Source: Bdellovibrio sp. (lineage in GTDB: Bacteria > Bdellovibrionota > Bdellovibrionia > Bdellovibrionales > UBA1609). Taken from it: a stretch of 14,928 nucleotides of DNA. The notes beneath the pieces are model-generated. The model made no database searches. It saw only the letters and a program-made list of their open reading frames with translations, and had not been told where the DNA came from. The stretch is taken from the NCBI GenBank assembly GCA_003694355.1, contig RFKI01000257.1, positions 1 through 14,928 of the forward strand, in the 5' to 3' direction. This document shows positions 1 to 7,063 of the stretch, one piece after another. The first letter of the stretch is position 1, and the number at the start of each line of letters is the position of its first letter. Made by a program: the position numbers and the translations under genes.

Positions 1-608
1 CCTTGGTGGTTTAAAACATACAATTTATTCTCTCGACCTTTACTTACCGTATTCATACTGGAGAAATATTGAATAGGGAGGACTCCTGCTATAAAAACAG
101 ATCTTTCATCTTCAGTTCTTATCTTTTTAATTACAACAATTTTAGGCTGCCCTTGTCGATCCAGGATGCGAGTAAAAAATAATGATTTTTGTTTTATCGC
201 GAAAGGCAAAACTTCTTGAATATGACTTAAAAAATAAGCCCTCTCTTTCTGCAAAGAATTTTTAAAGTAGGTCTGCACAGGAAACCAGTCATCAGCAGAT
301 TTTTCAAATTGAATCAAACCCAAAAAGTCACTTGACTTTAACAGAGCATCTTCCAAAGAAGATTTTTGAACGACAGACTTGTACTGTTTTGTCTTTGAAA
401 AAAGATCTAAGAGATTTTTTTCAATCAGAGAAACTTCTCGCTCAAACAACAAGCGGGCTAACTGGACTTGCTGCTCTCCTTGAAACAAAGTCTCTTTTTG
501 CTGTTTTTCCACAAGAACATGAGAAAACTTTTTTACAGATAAATAAGCTCCCAAACAGAGAAGAACAAAAACCCCTCCCATTAATAAGAACCACTGCCTT
601 TTTTTCAT
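1..608 (-). CDS. Membrane-anchored sensor-like protein with extracytoplasmic domain (partial, C-terminus beyond left edge)
   Basis: Reading the minus strand from an ATG at 608 gives 202 codons with no stop up to the window edge. The start is MKKRQWFLLMGGVFVLLCLG, one transmembrane segment at about residues 6-23 with a positive N-terminus. A helical, probably coiled-coil stretch (about 30-75) follows. Residues about 145-202 contain ILDRQGQPKIVVIKKI, GVLPIQYFSS and KLYVLNHQ, a pattern like Cache/PAS-like ligand-binding sensor domains of histidine kinases, chemoreceptors and cyclases. AAGGA lies 6 bases before the ATG, which supports this start. The output domain is outside the window, so kinase, chemoreceptor or cyclase cannot be told apart. 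The gene is divergent from the response regulator at 974, which makes a signalling partnership possible but unproven. A plus-strand open frame at 332-700 overlaps it and looks like a shadow. Confidence 0.82.
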   Translation of the reverse strand, partial: MKKRQWFLLMGGVFVLLCLGAYLSVKKFSHVLVEKQQKETLFQGEQQVQLARLLFEREVSLIEKNLLDLFSKTKQYKSVVQKSSLEDALLKSSDFLGLIQFEKSADDWFPVQTYFKNSLQKERAYFLSHIQEVLPFAIKQKSLFFTRILDRQGQPKIVVIKKIRTEDERSVFIAGVLPIQYFSSMNTVSKGRENKLYVLNHQ

Positions 609-614
609 TGCCCA

Positions 615-619
615 TCCTT
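615..619 (-). promoter_or_regulatory. Ribosome binding site of the sensor-like gene
   Basis: The minus strand reads AAGGA followed by 6 bases and ATG at 608. This fixes the start of the left-edge gene. The nearby ATG at 614 is in another frame, which meets a stop after about 56 codons. Confidence 0.6.
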
Positions 620-961
620 GGTCCGAAAAAATCTCATTTTATTTTAATCCCAACATCTTCATCTCGCAAGGAAGATGAAGTATCTGTGGAAAAAGTTTAA
701 TAAAAATAAAAACAACCTCTTAAACTCCCTCTGTTCTAGACCTTAGTTTAGAAAGTTTATTGAGAAATAAAAACAAATGCCTAAGCGCTTCTTCACTCTA
801 TTTTCAAATCCTCTTTACACTTCTTCTCCTGATCTGTAGCTTGATACCAAGGACCCAAACATGGCTCATCACTTAGATCGATTTTATAAAGTGAACTTTT
901 TTGAAAAAACTGAATTTTTTTTCTTTGCAAAACAAGCCTACTTTATCTCAAAATGACATTT
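620..961. other. Gap between two divergent signalling genes, no convincing gene
   Basis: These roughly 340 AT-rich bases separate the left-edge sensor-like gene (minus) from the response regulator (plus) and must hold both promoters. I see no convincing -35/-10 pair for either. An 8-base inverted repeat CTTCATCT / AGATGAAG lies at 657-664 and 673-680 with an 8-base loop and no T-run after it, so it could be an operator rather than a terminator. On the minus strand a 45-codon frame (930-793, TTG first) reads like plausible protein but has no ATG and no ribosome binding site. It may be a gene remnant or chance. Confidence 0.5.
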
Positions 962-967
962 AGGGAG
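962..967 (+). promoter_or_regulatory. Ribosome binding site that decides the response regulator start
   Basis: AGGGAG lies 6 bases before the ATG at 974. The upstream in-frame ATG at 953 is preceded by TATCTCAAA, which has no Shine-Dalgarno match, so translation most likely starts at 974. Confidence 0.65.
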
Positions 968-973
968 AAAAAC

Positions 974-1819
974 ATGGGACAGCTAAAAAAATGGATCTTG
1001 GTTGTTGATGATGAAGATGAAATCAGAGATCTGATTGCCAACTATTTAGAGATGAACTTTAATGATGAAATCCGTGTTATAACAGCTCCAGACGGACTCG
1101 TTGCCTCCAACAAACTGCCCTTTCAAGCCTTTGATTGCATTATCACTGACCTAAAAATGCCAAAGCGTGAGGGACAGGCCTTTATTAAATCTATCAAACA
1201 AAGCCCTCTGAATGAAAACACTCCTATTATTGTTATTACAGGAGCGCCAGACCCTGAGCTAACCAAAGAACATCCCTCCATTCATCTCATTGAAAAACCC
1301 ATGAAAGTTCAAGAAGTCGCCGAGCTTGTCAGAACGCAAATCAAGCTTGGAAAAATGGACCAAAGACTGGGAGCCGATCTCCTTAACGCCCTCATAGAAT
1401 CCATAAATAAATTTTTAAAAGAAACCCTTAATGTCAACTCGAAACAAAACAAACCTCTGGCCAAACGGCCAGGAGACGAACCTAAAGGAGAATTTATTCG
1501 CCTTTATAATTTGAGAATAGAAAAAAAATCCAAAAATCAGTATGTGGCCATTGGACTTCCCAAACTCATCCTGGATGAACTAAAGAAAGTTGCCGGGAAA
1601 GACATTCAAGATTATTTAAAGTTAACCCAGGCAGCGGGTTCCTTGATATTCAAACATGCCATTAAACTGATTGGCCCCTCTTCCCTTTTACAACTCAACG
1701 CTGAATCTCTAGACGGAACCCAAGAATCCCCTTCCTTGACTCAATTAAAAAAATCCAAAGGTCTTATTATTCCTGTAGAAACAGACTTAGGGGAAGTCTC
1801 CATACAGGCTTTCTGGTAA
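974..1819 (+). CDS. CheY-type response regulator with C-terminal CheX-like or unknown domain
   Basis: The 281-residue protein has a complete receiver domain at about residues 5-125: acidic pair D12-D13 in ILVVDDEDEIRDL, phospho-acceptor D59 in IITDLKMPK, switch T89 in VITGAPD, and K108 in LIEKPMK. It should therefore accept a phosphoryl group from a histidine kinase. Residues about 133-281 form a second domain with no helix-turn-helix, GGDEF, HD-GYP or kinase motif. It opens with a helix (NALIESINKFLKETLNV) and has a mixed alpha/beta pattern that recalls CheX/CheC-type phosphatase domains. The E-x-x-N phosphatase signature is not evident, so that assignment is tentative. A start at 953 would add seven residues but lacks a ribosome binding site. 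It is transcribed away from the sensor-like gene and converges with the lipoprotein gene that ends at 1871. Confidence 0.88.
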   Translation: MGQLKKWILVVDDEDEIRDLIANYLEMNFNDEIRVITAPDGLVASNKLPFQAFDCIITDLKMPKREGQAFIKSIKQSPLNENTPIIVITGAPDPELTKEHPSIHLIEKPMKVQEVAELVRTQIKLGKMDQRLGADLLNALIESINKFLKETLNVNSKQNKPLAKRPGDEPKGEFIRLYNLRIEKKSKNQYVAIGLPKLILDELKKVAGKDIQDYLKLTQAAGSLIFKHAIKLIGPSSLLQLNAESLDGTQESPSLTQLKKSKGLIIPVETDLGEVSIQAFW

Positions 1820-1820
1820 T

Positions 1821-1841
1821 TCTATCTCTGATAGATTTAGA
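1821..1841 (+). terminator. Weak hairpin after the response regulator
   Basis: TCTATC TCT GATAGA forms a 6-base stem with a 3-base loop immediately after the stop codon, followed by the T-rich TTTAGATTTTC. The stem is AT-rich and the T-run is broken, so it is only a possible terminator between two convergent genes. Confidence 0.3.
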
Positions 1842-1870
1842 TTTTCAAAAACGAGAACGCCATCCCTTTG

Positions 1871-2452
1871 TTAAAAAACAAGAACTGTTTTCCCCAAAAA
1901 ACTCGATAAAACCAAGCGGGGACTATCACTTTCTAACTGACTCATAGGAACTTCAAAGGTCAGCATATAGGCTTTACTCCAACGAGTATGATGTGGCAAA
2001 ATAGATTTTATCTCTATAAATTTTAGGTGAGTCTTTTTTATTTTCGCAGGATACTTCTGCCCTTTATATTCTAAATACACTGTCCAAATGGAATTCGGTT
2101 CCACAAGGTCATTATGAGACTTTTCAGGGGTAAACAAAGAAAGATATACCTTAGAAATGCTATTATTTTCTGAAAGAATCTTTTTTCTTTCTTTTTCTAA
2201 ACGCAACGGATCCCACTGTTTGATCTCCTTCATTTTATCCAAAACAGCGAAACGCAACTTGGATGTCATCAAAGTAGCTGATACTTGATAAACATTATAA
2301 AGACCTGAGTACTTTTTTTCAGACCGAGTCCATTTTTGAACTAGCTTTTCATAATCTTCTTGGGTCAGATTGGAATAAGAGCCAATTTTCTTAGGGGCAG
2401 CACAGCTCATCATAAAACTTAATGCCAATAAAGCTGTAAGATAGTTTTTCAT
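1871..2452 (-). CDS. Lipoprotein of unknown function
   Basis: The 193-residue protein begins with a lipoprotein signal peptide (MKNYLTALLALSFMMSC). The likely lipidated cysteine is C17, so it is expected to sit in the cell envelope. The lipobox MMSC is slightly off consensus. The rest alternates charged helices (about 25-105) with a beta-rich C-terminal half (about 115-193), including IWTVYLEYKGQKYPAKIKK and YMLTFEVP, which suggests a small beta-sandwich. I do not recognise the family. Its ATG overlaps the hydrolase stop codon as ATGA (2449-2452), and a GAGG sits 10 bases upstream, so it is translationally coupled to the hydrolase and probably shares its mRNA. No function can be assigned beyond an envelope location. 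Confidence 0.82.
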   Translation of the reverse strand: MKNYLTALLALSFMMSCAAPKKIGSYSNLTQEDYEKLVQKWTRSEKKYSGLYNVYQVSATLMTSKLRFAVLDKMKEIKQWDPLRLEKERKKILSENNSISKVYLSLFTPEKSHNDLVEPNSIWTVYLEYKGQKYPAKIKKTHLKFIEIKSILPHHTRWSKAYMLTFEVPMSQLESDSPRLVLSSFLGKTVLVF

Positions 2453-3318
2453 TTCTTAGAAACCTCAGCTTTCTTCAACGGCAAAGAGTCAATAAACTCT
2501 TTATAATCTGCAATAACCTTTTCTTTATCTAAATCCTTAAAAATCTCATGATAGCTTTTAGGATACTCTATAAGCTTTTTTAAAGGAGAAGCCACATTTT
2601 GGAAAAAGTCCTTTGAAGCCTGTGTACTAACGATTTTATCTTGACCTGCAACTTGAAGGAGAAGGGGCAATTTAATTTCATGGGCCTTAGACTGCACAAA
2701 AACAAAACCTTCTTGCATCCCCAAAAAAACCATGGGAGAAATCTTGTCATGCCGAAGTGGGTCTGACTCATAAGATTGAATGACCTGAGGGTCACGCACA
2801 AGATCTGAATATGAAATCTCATTATACAAAGTGATCGTCGGCAAATATTGAGCTAATACCTTGGCCAGCTTTTCTTTCCAAAAGGGCACTTCAACAGCCA
2901 CTTCCAGAGCTGGCGAACTTAAAGTAACTGCATCAACATGATGTTGCCCATAAATCAATAACATTTGAAGCGTAATTAAACCTCCCATAGAGTGGCCTAA
3001 TAAAATCAAAGGAGATACATAAAAGCTTTGCTCTTTCAGAAAGTGAATAAAACGATGCAAGTCATCAATGTAGTTCTCAAAATGACGAACATAGCCTCGC
3101 TTTCCTTCGGACCGTCCATGCCCACGAAGGTCCCAGCCTACAACAGTCCAAAGGTCTTCATTGAGTGAGTAAGCCAGGTCATTATAACACTCAGAATGTT
3201 CCGCCAAACCATGGGTTATCAGAACGGTTCCCCGGGATTTTTTCGAAGGTTTCCATACCTGGTAGAATAGCTCTGCATCATCTTCAGCTAAAAAAGTTCC
3301 TTCAAATCTCTTTGTCAT
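2449..3318 (-). CDS. Alpha/beta-hydrolase, monoacylglycerol lipase / lysophospholipase type
   Basis: The 289-residue protein matches the Hydrolase_4 (serine aminopeptidase S33-like) pattern of monoacylglycerol lipases and lysophospholipases. Visible motifs are the oxyanion-loop VLITHGLAEHSECY (residues 32-45), GWDLRGHGRSEGKRGYV (61-77), the nucleophile elbow LLGHSMGG with S110, the acid D227 in VAGQDKIVS, and the base H257 in SYHEIFKD. The S110-D227-H257 triad is complete, so an active esterase or lipase is likely. The substrate, whether monoacylglycerol, lysophospholipid or another ester, cannot be read from the sequence. There is no signal peptide, so it is probably cytoplasmic. No Shine-Dalgarno site precedes the ATG: the six bases before it are all A, preceded by a possible -10 box (TAACAT), so the mRNA may be leaderless. 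It heads a two-gene unit with the lipoprotein. Confidence 0.92.
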   Translation of the reverse strand: MTKRFEGTFLAEDDAELFYQVWKPSKKSRGTVLITHGLAEHSECYNDLAYSLNEDLWTVVGWDLRGHGRSEGKRGYVRHFENYIDDLHRFIHFLKEQSFYVSPLILLGHSMGGLITLQMLLIYGQHHVDAVTLSSPALEVAVEVPFWKEKLAKVLAQYLPTITLYNEISYSDLVRDPQVIQSYESDPLRHDKISPMVFLGMQEGFVFVQSKAHEIKLPLLLQVAGQDKIVSTQASKDFFQNVASPLKKLIEYPKSYHEIFKDLDKEKVIADYKEFIDSLPLKKAEVSKK

Positions 3319-3324
3319 TTTTTT

Positions 3325-3353
3325 ATGTTACGATATCTTAAAAACAAGAACAA
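3325..3353 (-). promoter_or_regulatory. Candidate leaderless promoter of the hydrolase gene
   Basis: On the minus strand TTGTTC (3353-3348), a 17-base spacer and TAACAT (3330-3325) form a plausible sigma-70-type pair. TAACAT ends 6 bases before the ATG at 3318, so transcription would begin at about the start codon. This fits the absence of a ribosome binding site for this gene. Confidence 0.35.
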
Positions 3354-3358
3354 GTTCA

Positions 3359-3387
3359 TTGTTTCCACAAAAAAGATACTATACAAT
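3359..3387 (+). promoter_or_regulatory. Candidate promoter of the small outer-membrane barrel gene
   Basis: TTGTTT (3359-3364), a 17-base spacer and TACAAT (3382-3387, five of six consensus bases) precede the ATG at 3397. A start site about 7 bases after the -10 box would leave a leader of only a few bases. The site lies inside the frame that would open at 3325, which argues against that longer start. Confidence 0.4.
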
Positions 3388-3396
3388 GAGTTCAGC

Positions 3397-3921
3397 ATGA
3401 AGCTTTTTATCTTTCTCTCGCTTTTTATATCTTCGACGACGGCTTTGGCTCAGATCAGCGAAAAGCAAAAGCCTGGATATGAAGTGGGCGCTTTTCTTGG
3501 CAACTTTCTTCCCAATCAGATAGATGGTGTTACCGAAATCACTCCTTTATCGGGTTTGCGCCTCACTTTATCAAATGCTTCAGCAGACACTTATTATGAA
3601 ATCGGCGTCATGACAGGACGAGCCTATGATGTAGAATGGACAAACGCCTTTTTAAGTATTGCAATCCGTTACCCCATCGAAAGTATCACTGGAATTTTTT
3701 ATATTGGAGGGGATTACCATGGATACAAAACCAGTGTTGATGCTCCTCTCCAAAGCATGGGCGGAGGACATATTGGTGGGGCCCTCATGACAAATATCCG
3801 CAACTCCCTTTTTTTTAGAAGTGATATGAAGTTTAATATAAACCCAGGAACTTCTCTCTACTTTGGATTTAGCTTTGTCTTTTTTATTCCCTCTTCTGGA
3901 GATAAAGAAGCTCAACCATGA
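3397..3921 (+). CDS. Small outer-membrane beta-barrel protein
   Basis: The 174-residue protein starts with a clear signal peptide, MKLFIFLSLFISSTTALA, with cleavage likely after ALA. The mature part alternates polar and hydrophobic or aromatic residues in short strands separated by turns: YEVGAFLGNFLP, SGLRLTLSN, TYYEIGVMTG, FLSIAIRYP, GIFYIGGDYHGY, LYFGFSFVFFIP. This is the pattern of a small barrel of about eight strands (OmpA/OmpX-like size), and a terminal aromatic-rich strand is present near the end. Function is unknown. I chose the ATG at 3397 rather than 3325 because the extra 24 residues would put a non-signal sequence before the signal peptide and cover a candidate promoter. The gene is divergent from the hydrolase, and its stop lies 10 bases from the convergent addA-like stop. 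Confidence 0.75.
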   Translation: MKLFIFLSLFISSTTALAQISEKQKPGYEVGAFLGNFLPNQIDGVTEITPLSGLRLTLSNASADTYYEIGVMTGRAYDVEWTNAFLSIAIRYPIESITGIFYIGGDYHGYKTSVDAPLQSMGGGHIGGALMTNIRNSLFFRSDMKFNINPGTSLYFGFSFVFFIPSSGDKEAQP

Positions 3922-3931
3922 GTTTTCATCC

Positions 3932-6900
3932 TCAAGAGTCCTCCATCTCTCGTACCTCTGTGAGCTTTAAAAAGGGGTAGATCACAGCTCGATAAATAGG
4001 ATACCCAACGCCTCGAGAGCGAAGAGCTTCTGCATAAAGTTGCAACTGCTGAAAAGCCTTTTCCTTCATCGACGGAGTTCCCGATTTATAGTCCACCACC
4101 CATGTCTTTCCATCTACCTCTCCCCAAAGGTCAATTTGCCCTTCTAAAATCCGCCCTTCCTTAATATATTGAAACCCCCATTCCACAAATCCTTTTTTCA
4201 GAAGTTTTTCCATAGGGATTTCTGTATGATGAAGCACATACTGTAAGGCTTCCGTCATTTCTTGATAACGGTCTGGAAAGTGATTTCGAACATCTGGCAA
4301 AATGTTTTCCAAAGACTCATACCGCAAACGCTCCATAAACCGGTGAAACAAAACACCTTCAGCAGGCTTTTTCAAAAGTTCAAAGCGTTCTTTCAAAGCT
4401 GTTGTCTTTTCGGAGTCCTCTAAGAGCTCACTGACAGAAACTTTTTCTTGTTGCTCTCTTTCTAAAATACTCCAAGGTTGGGGCCACTTAAAGCTTTCTT
4501 CTTTGACCTTTTCTTTAAAGGGTTCTGGCTTCCAGGGACCTTTTTCCACTTCATAACAAAAAGAGGGTTCACTGTGGCAATGCTTTCCAGCTTCCAACTT
4601 AAAAAAATCAATAAAACGATAGCCTTCATCTGCACCAGACTTCTTTTTTCCATTCAAAGCAAAAGACAAGCATACGGAATGTCGCGCTCTTGTCATTGCC
4701 ACATATAACAAACGCTTTTTTTCTTCTTCTTCTCTTTGTTGAATATTCTCAAAAAATTGTTCCATTCTTTGAGGCTTAATGGAATCCCACCCTTTTCCTC
4801 TTAAAAAGAAGGGGATTTTCATACTCCAATACCCATCCATATACACCACAGAAGGTTTTCTCCTTTGCCCCTTCTGTTTTAAAAAAATCTGTTCAGCAGC
4901 ATAAACGATAACATGCTCAAACGCTAACCCTTTTGAAGCATGAATAGTCATTAAGTTCACTCTATTAGGCTCCAAGGCTGCCACTGCTTCCTGCTCCTCA
5001 TCGTCATTTTCAACCCCCATCAAGCGCCCCTTTTCAAGCTCAGCAAATTTGAGAAAATTAAAACCAGGCTTTTTTTGCTCATCATTTAAGTGCACAAGCA
5101 ATTTCCATAAATTGGACTCTCTTTTTCCCGTACTATCATGCTTCAAAGATAAATCAAAAAAACCCAGCTCCACCAAAGCTCTTTCAAAAACTCCACTCAC
5201 TCCCTCTTCCCCCAACAACTGTTGCAACTCCTCTAGCCTCTTTATAGAAGGATGTTTTTTCTGTTTAAAAAAAGTCCAGTAATCCTGAGTAAGGTCTTCA
5301 CTTCTAAATTCCTCCACCCAACAGGCCAAATCCTGATCCTTTACCTTCACCCAAGGAGATCGCAAAAGGACCATCAAGTTTTCATTATCAGATGGATTTA
5401 CCAAAAACTTTAATAAAGCCAAGGCATCAACAATTTCTCTTTGATCATAAAACCCCTTATTAGAATGTAGCTGCACAGGAATATGGTATGCCGTCAAAGT
5501 TTCACTTAATAAAGCAAGGTCTTTATGGTAACGAGATAGAACACAAATTTCTTCCCATCTCACACCCTTTTGACGTAAACTCAAAATATGACTGACAACG
5601 CCTAAAGTATCTGATGTTGCCTCATTCTGCTTCCGGTCTTCAATGTTATTTCCCACCAATAGTTTTATCCCCACATATTTAGCTTCATCAAAGTTTTTTT
5701 CAGAGATTTTCATCGTTCCAAATTGAGGATCTAGCTGCGGAAAATAAGTATTAAAAAAATTTAAAAGTTCAGGATGAGATCGATAGTTGGTCATTAAAAA
5801 ACGAGGTTGAGTTTTTGCCTCCATTTCTTCTTTTTTCTTGAAAAACACTTCAGATCGAGCGCCCCGAAACAAATAAATACTCTGCTGGGGATCTCCAACA
5901 ATAAATTCTGGACGGTCTCCCGCCAATTGCCTTAACAAGTCCACCTGAAGAGGGCTGGTGTCCTGATATTCATCAACTAACCAGAAATCCCATTTTCTAG
6001 AAAAGCTCATGGCCACATCTGGATGCTTCCGGATCAAATCCAAAGATAACAGCTCCAAATCCTCCATTTCCAAAACACCTTTTAGATTTTTAAACTTTTG
6101 AAACTGTTCCTTAAAAAGATCTCCTAATTCAGACAGTTTTTCTTGTTCCACCTTATATTTTTCCCAGAAACGCTTAAAATAAGGTGCCACCTTTTGAAGG
6201 TCCTTATCTGCAACAACAGTGGGATGTTCCTTATTCATTAAAAGACGCTTATATGCTGGCAATTCATCCTTTAATGTTTGATACTTCTCTCTTAATTCAT
6301 AACATATTTGCTCTAAAGAAGAGGGAGCTGCAGATTGAATCTTTTTAACAGAGTCCAGTAAAGAACTTCGATAACGAAGCCACATTTCCACGGCTCTTTT
6401 TTCTTCGGGCTTTTTAGCTTTTTTACGCTCCAGTTTTTCTGAAATGAGCTGAGCGGCCCCTAAAAGAGAAGTCTGTAGATGCTCCATAAAGGTCTGAACG
6501 CTTTGCTGGTAATAAGCTTCATCTTCTTTTTGAGCATCTGGGTATTGCCTTTTAATGCAAGAATAGGCTCTCACCACGTCAACAAGTTCAGAAAAAGAGC
6601 GATTCTTCATAAGGTCTTGCAAATGAGTTCTTTGCTCCAAAATCTCTTTTAAAATCTTTTTGGAAAGAAAAAAAGCTTCTGACGAAGTCAAAATAGTAAA
6701 TTTTGGATCTAGCCCAAAATCAAAAGCATTTTGTCTTAAAAAAGAACTTAAAATACCATGAATCGTGGAAATATGAAGATAAGAACCTGAAGTTAAAAAA
6801 TAAAGCAGGTTTTCTTTATAATCTCTATATATCTCGTCTTGAAAGACACTTACTGCAAGACGCTCTTTTAGCTCCTGAGTGGCTTTTCTTGTAAAAGTTG

Positions 6901-7063
6901 TAACAACCATATAAGGCCATCTCTGATGCGCCTGATAAAAAGAAAGTGCTGTTTCCAAAACCGTTTTTGTTAGCTCTGTTGTTTTTCCAGCTCCAGCTCC
7001 AGCTTGCACAAACTGAAATGGAATTACAAATGAGGACTTCGACAAACCCATTTCCATCGACAT
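3932..7063 (-). CDS. addA: AddA-like ATP-dependent helicase-nuclease subunit
   Basis: The 1043-residue UvrD/Rep-type superfamily 1 helicase has a C-terminal PD-(D/E)XK nuclease, the AddA/RecB architecture for resecting double-strand breaks before recombination. Visible motifs in order: Walker A QAGAGAGKTTEL (K27), motif Ia VVTTFTRKATQELKERL, ISTIHGILSSFLR, Walker B LVDEYQDT (D364-E365), motif III VGDPQQSIYLFRGA, motif IV MTNYRSHPELL, motif V VNLMTIHASKGLAFEHV, motif VI LLYVAMTRARHS. The nuclease follows with GQIDLWGEVDG (D978), WVVDYKSG (D991, K993) and QLQLYAEAL. All active-site positions look intact. It is somewhat shorter than typical AddA (about 1200). The frame could start at a GTG at 7072, but AGGAG lies 8 bases before the ATG at 7063. 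It overlaps the upstream addB-like gene by 40 bases, implying coupled synthesis of a complex. Confidence 0.9.
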   Translation of the reverse strand: MSMEMGLSKSSFVIPFQFVQAGAGAGKTTELTKTVLETALSFYQAHQRWPYMVVTTFTRKATQELKERLAVSVFQDEIYRDYKENLLYFLTSGSYLHISTIHGILSSFLRQNAFDFGLDPKFTILTSSEAFFLSKKILKEILEQRTHLQDLMKNRSFSELVDVVRAYSCIKRQYPDAQKEDEAYYQQSVQTFMEHLQTSLLGAAQLISEKLERKKAKKPEEKRAVEMWLRYRSSLLDSVKKIQSAAPSSLEQICYELREKYQTLKDELPAYKRLLMNKEHPTVVADKDLQKVAPYFKRFWEKYKVEQEKLSELGDLFKEQFQKFKNLKGVLEMEDLELLSLDLIRKHPDVAMSFSRKWDFWLVDEYQDTSPLQVDLLRQLAGDRPEFIVGDPQQSIYLFRGARSEVFFKKKEEMEAKTQPRFLMTNYRSHPELLNFFNTYFPQLDPQFGTMKISEKNFDEAKYVGIKLLVGNNIEDRKQNEATSDTLGVVSHILSLRQKGVRWEEICVLSRYHKDLALLSETLTAYHIPVQLHSNKGFYDQREIVDALALLKFLVNPSDNENLMVLLRSPWVKVKDQDLACWVEEFRSEDLTQDYWTFFKQKKHPSIKRLEELQQLLGEEGVSGVFERALVELGFFDLSLKHDSTGKRESNLWKLLVHLNDEQKKPGFNFLKFAELEKGRLMGVENDDEEQEAVAALEPNRVNLMTIHASKGLAFEHVIVYAAEQIFLKQKGQRRKPSVVYMDGYWSMKIPFFLRGKGWDSIKPQRMEQFFENIQQREEEEKKRLLYVAMTRARHSVCLSFALNGKKKSGADEGYRFIDFFKLEAGKHCHSEPSFCYEVEKGPWKPEPFKEKVKEESFKWPQPWSILEREQQEKVSVSELLEDSEKTTALKERFELLKKPAEGVLFHRFMERLRYESLENILPDVRNHFPDRYQEMTEALQYVLHHTEIPMEKLLKKGFVEWGFQYIKEGRILEGQIDLWGEVDGKTWVVDYKSGTPSMKEKAFQQLQLYAEALRSRGVGYPIYRAVIYPFLKLTEVREMEDS

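Noticed and set aside
657..680. Inverted repeat as a terminator
   Set aside because: The 8-base stem has no T-run on either strand and lies upstream of both neighbouring genes, so a terminator is unlikely; an operator is possible but unsupported.
332..700. Plus-strand 122-codon open frame near the left edge
   Set aside because: It overlaps a minus-strand gene that has a ribosome site, a membrane segment and sensor-like motifs. The plus-strand translation has no domain-like pattern and no ribosome site.
953..973. Longer start for the response regulator
   Set aside because: No Shine-Dalgarno precedes 953, while AGGGAG is correctly placed before the ATG at 974.
3325..3396. Longer start for the small barrel protein
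   Set aside because: It would place 24 residues in front of a clear signal peptide and cover the candidate promoter boxes.
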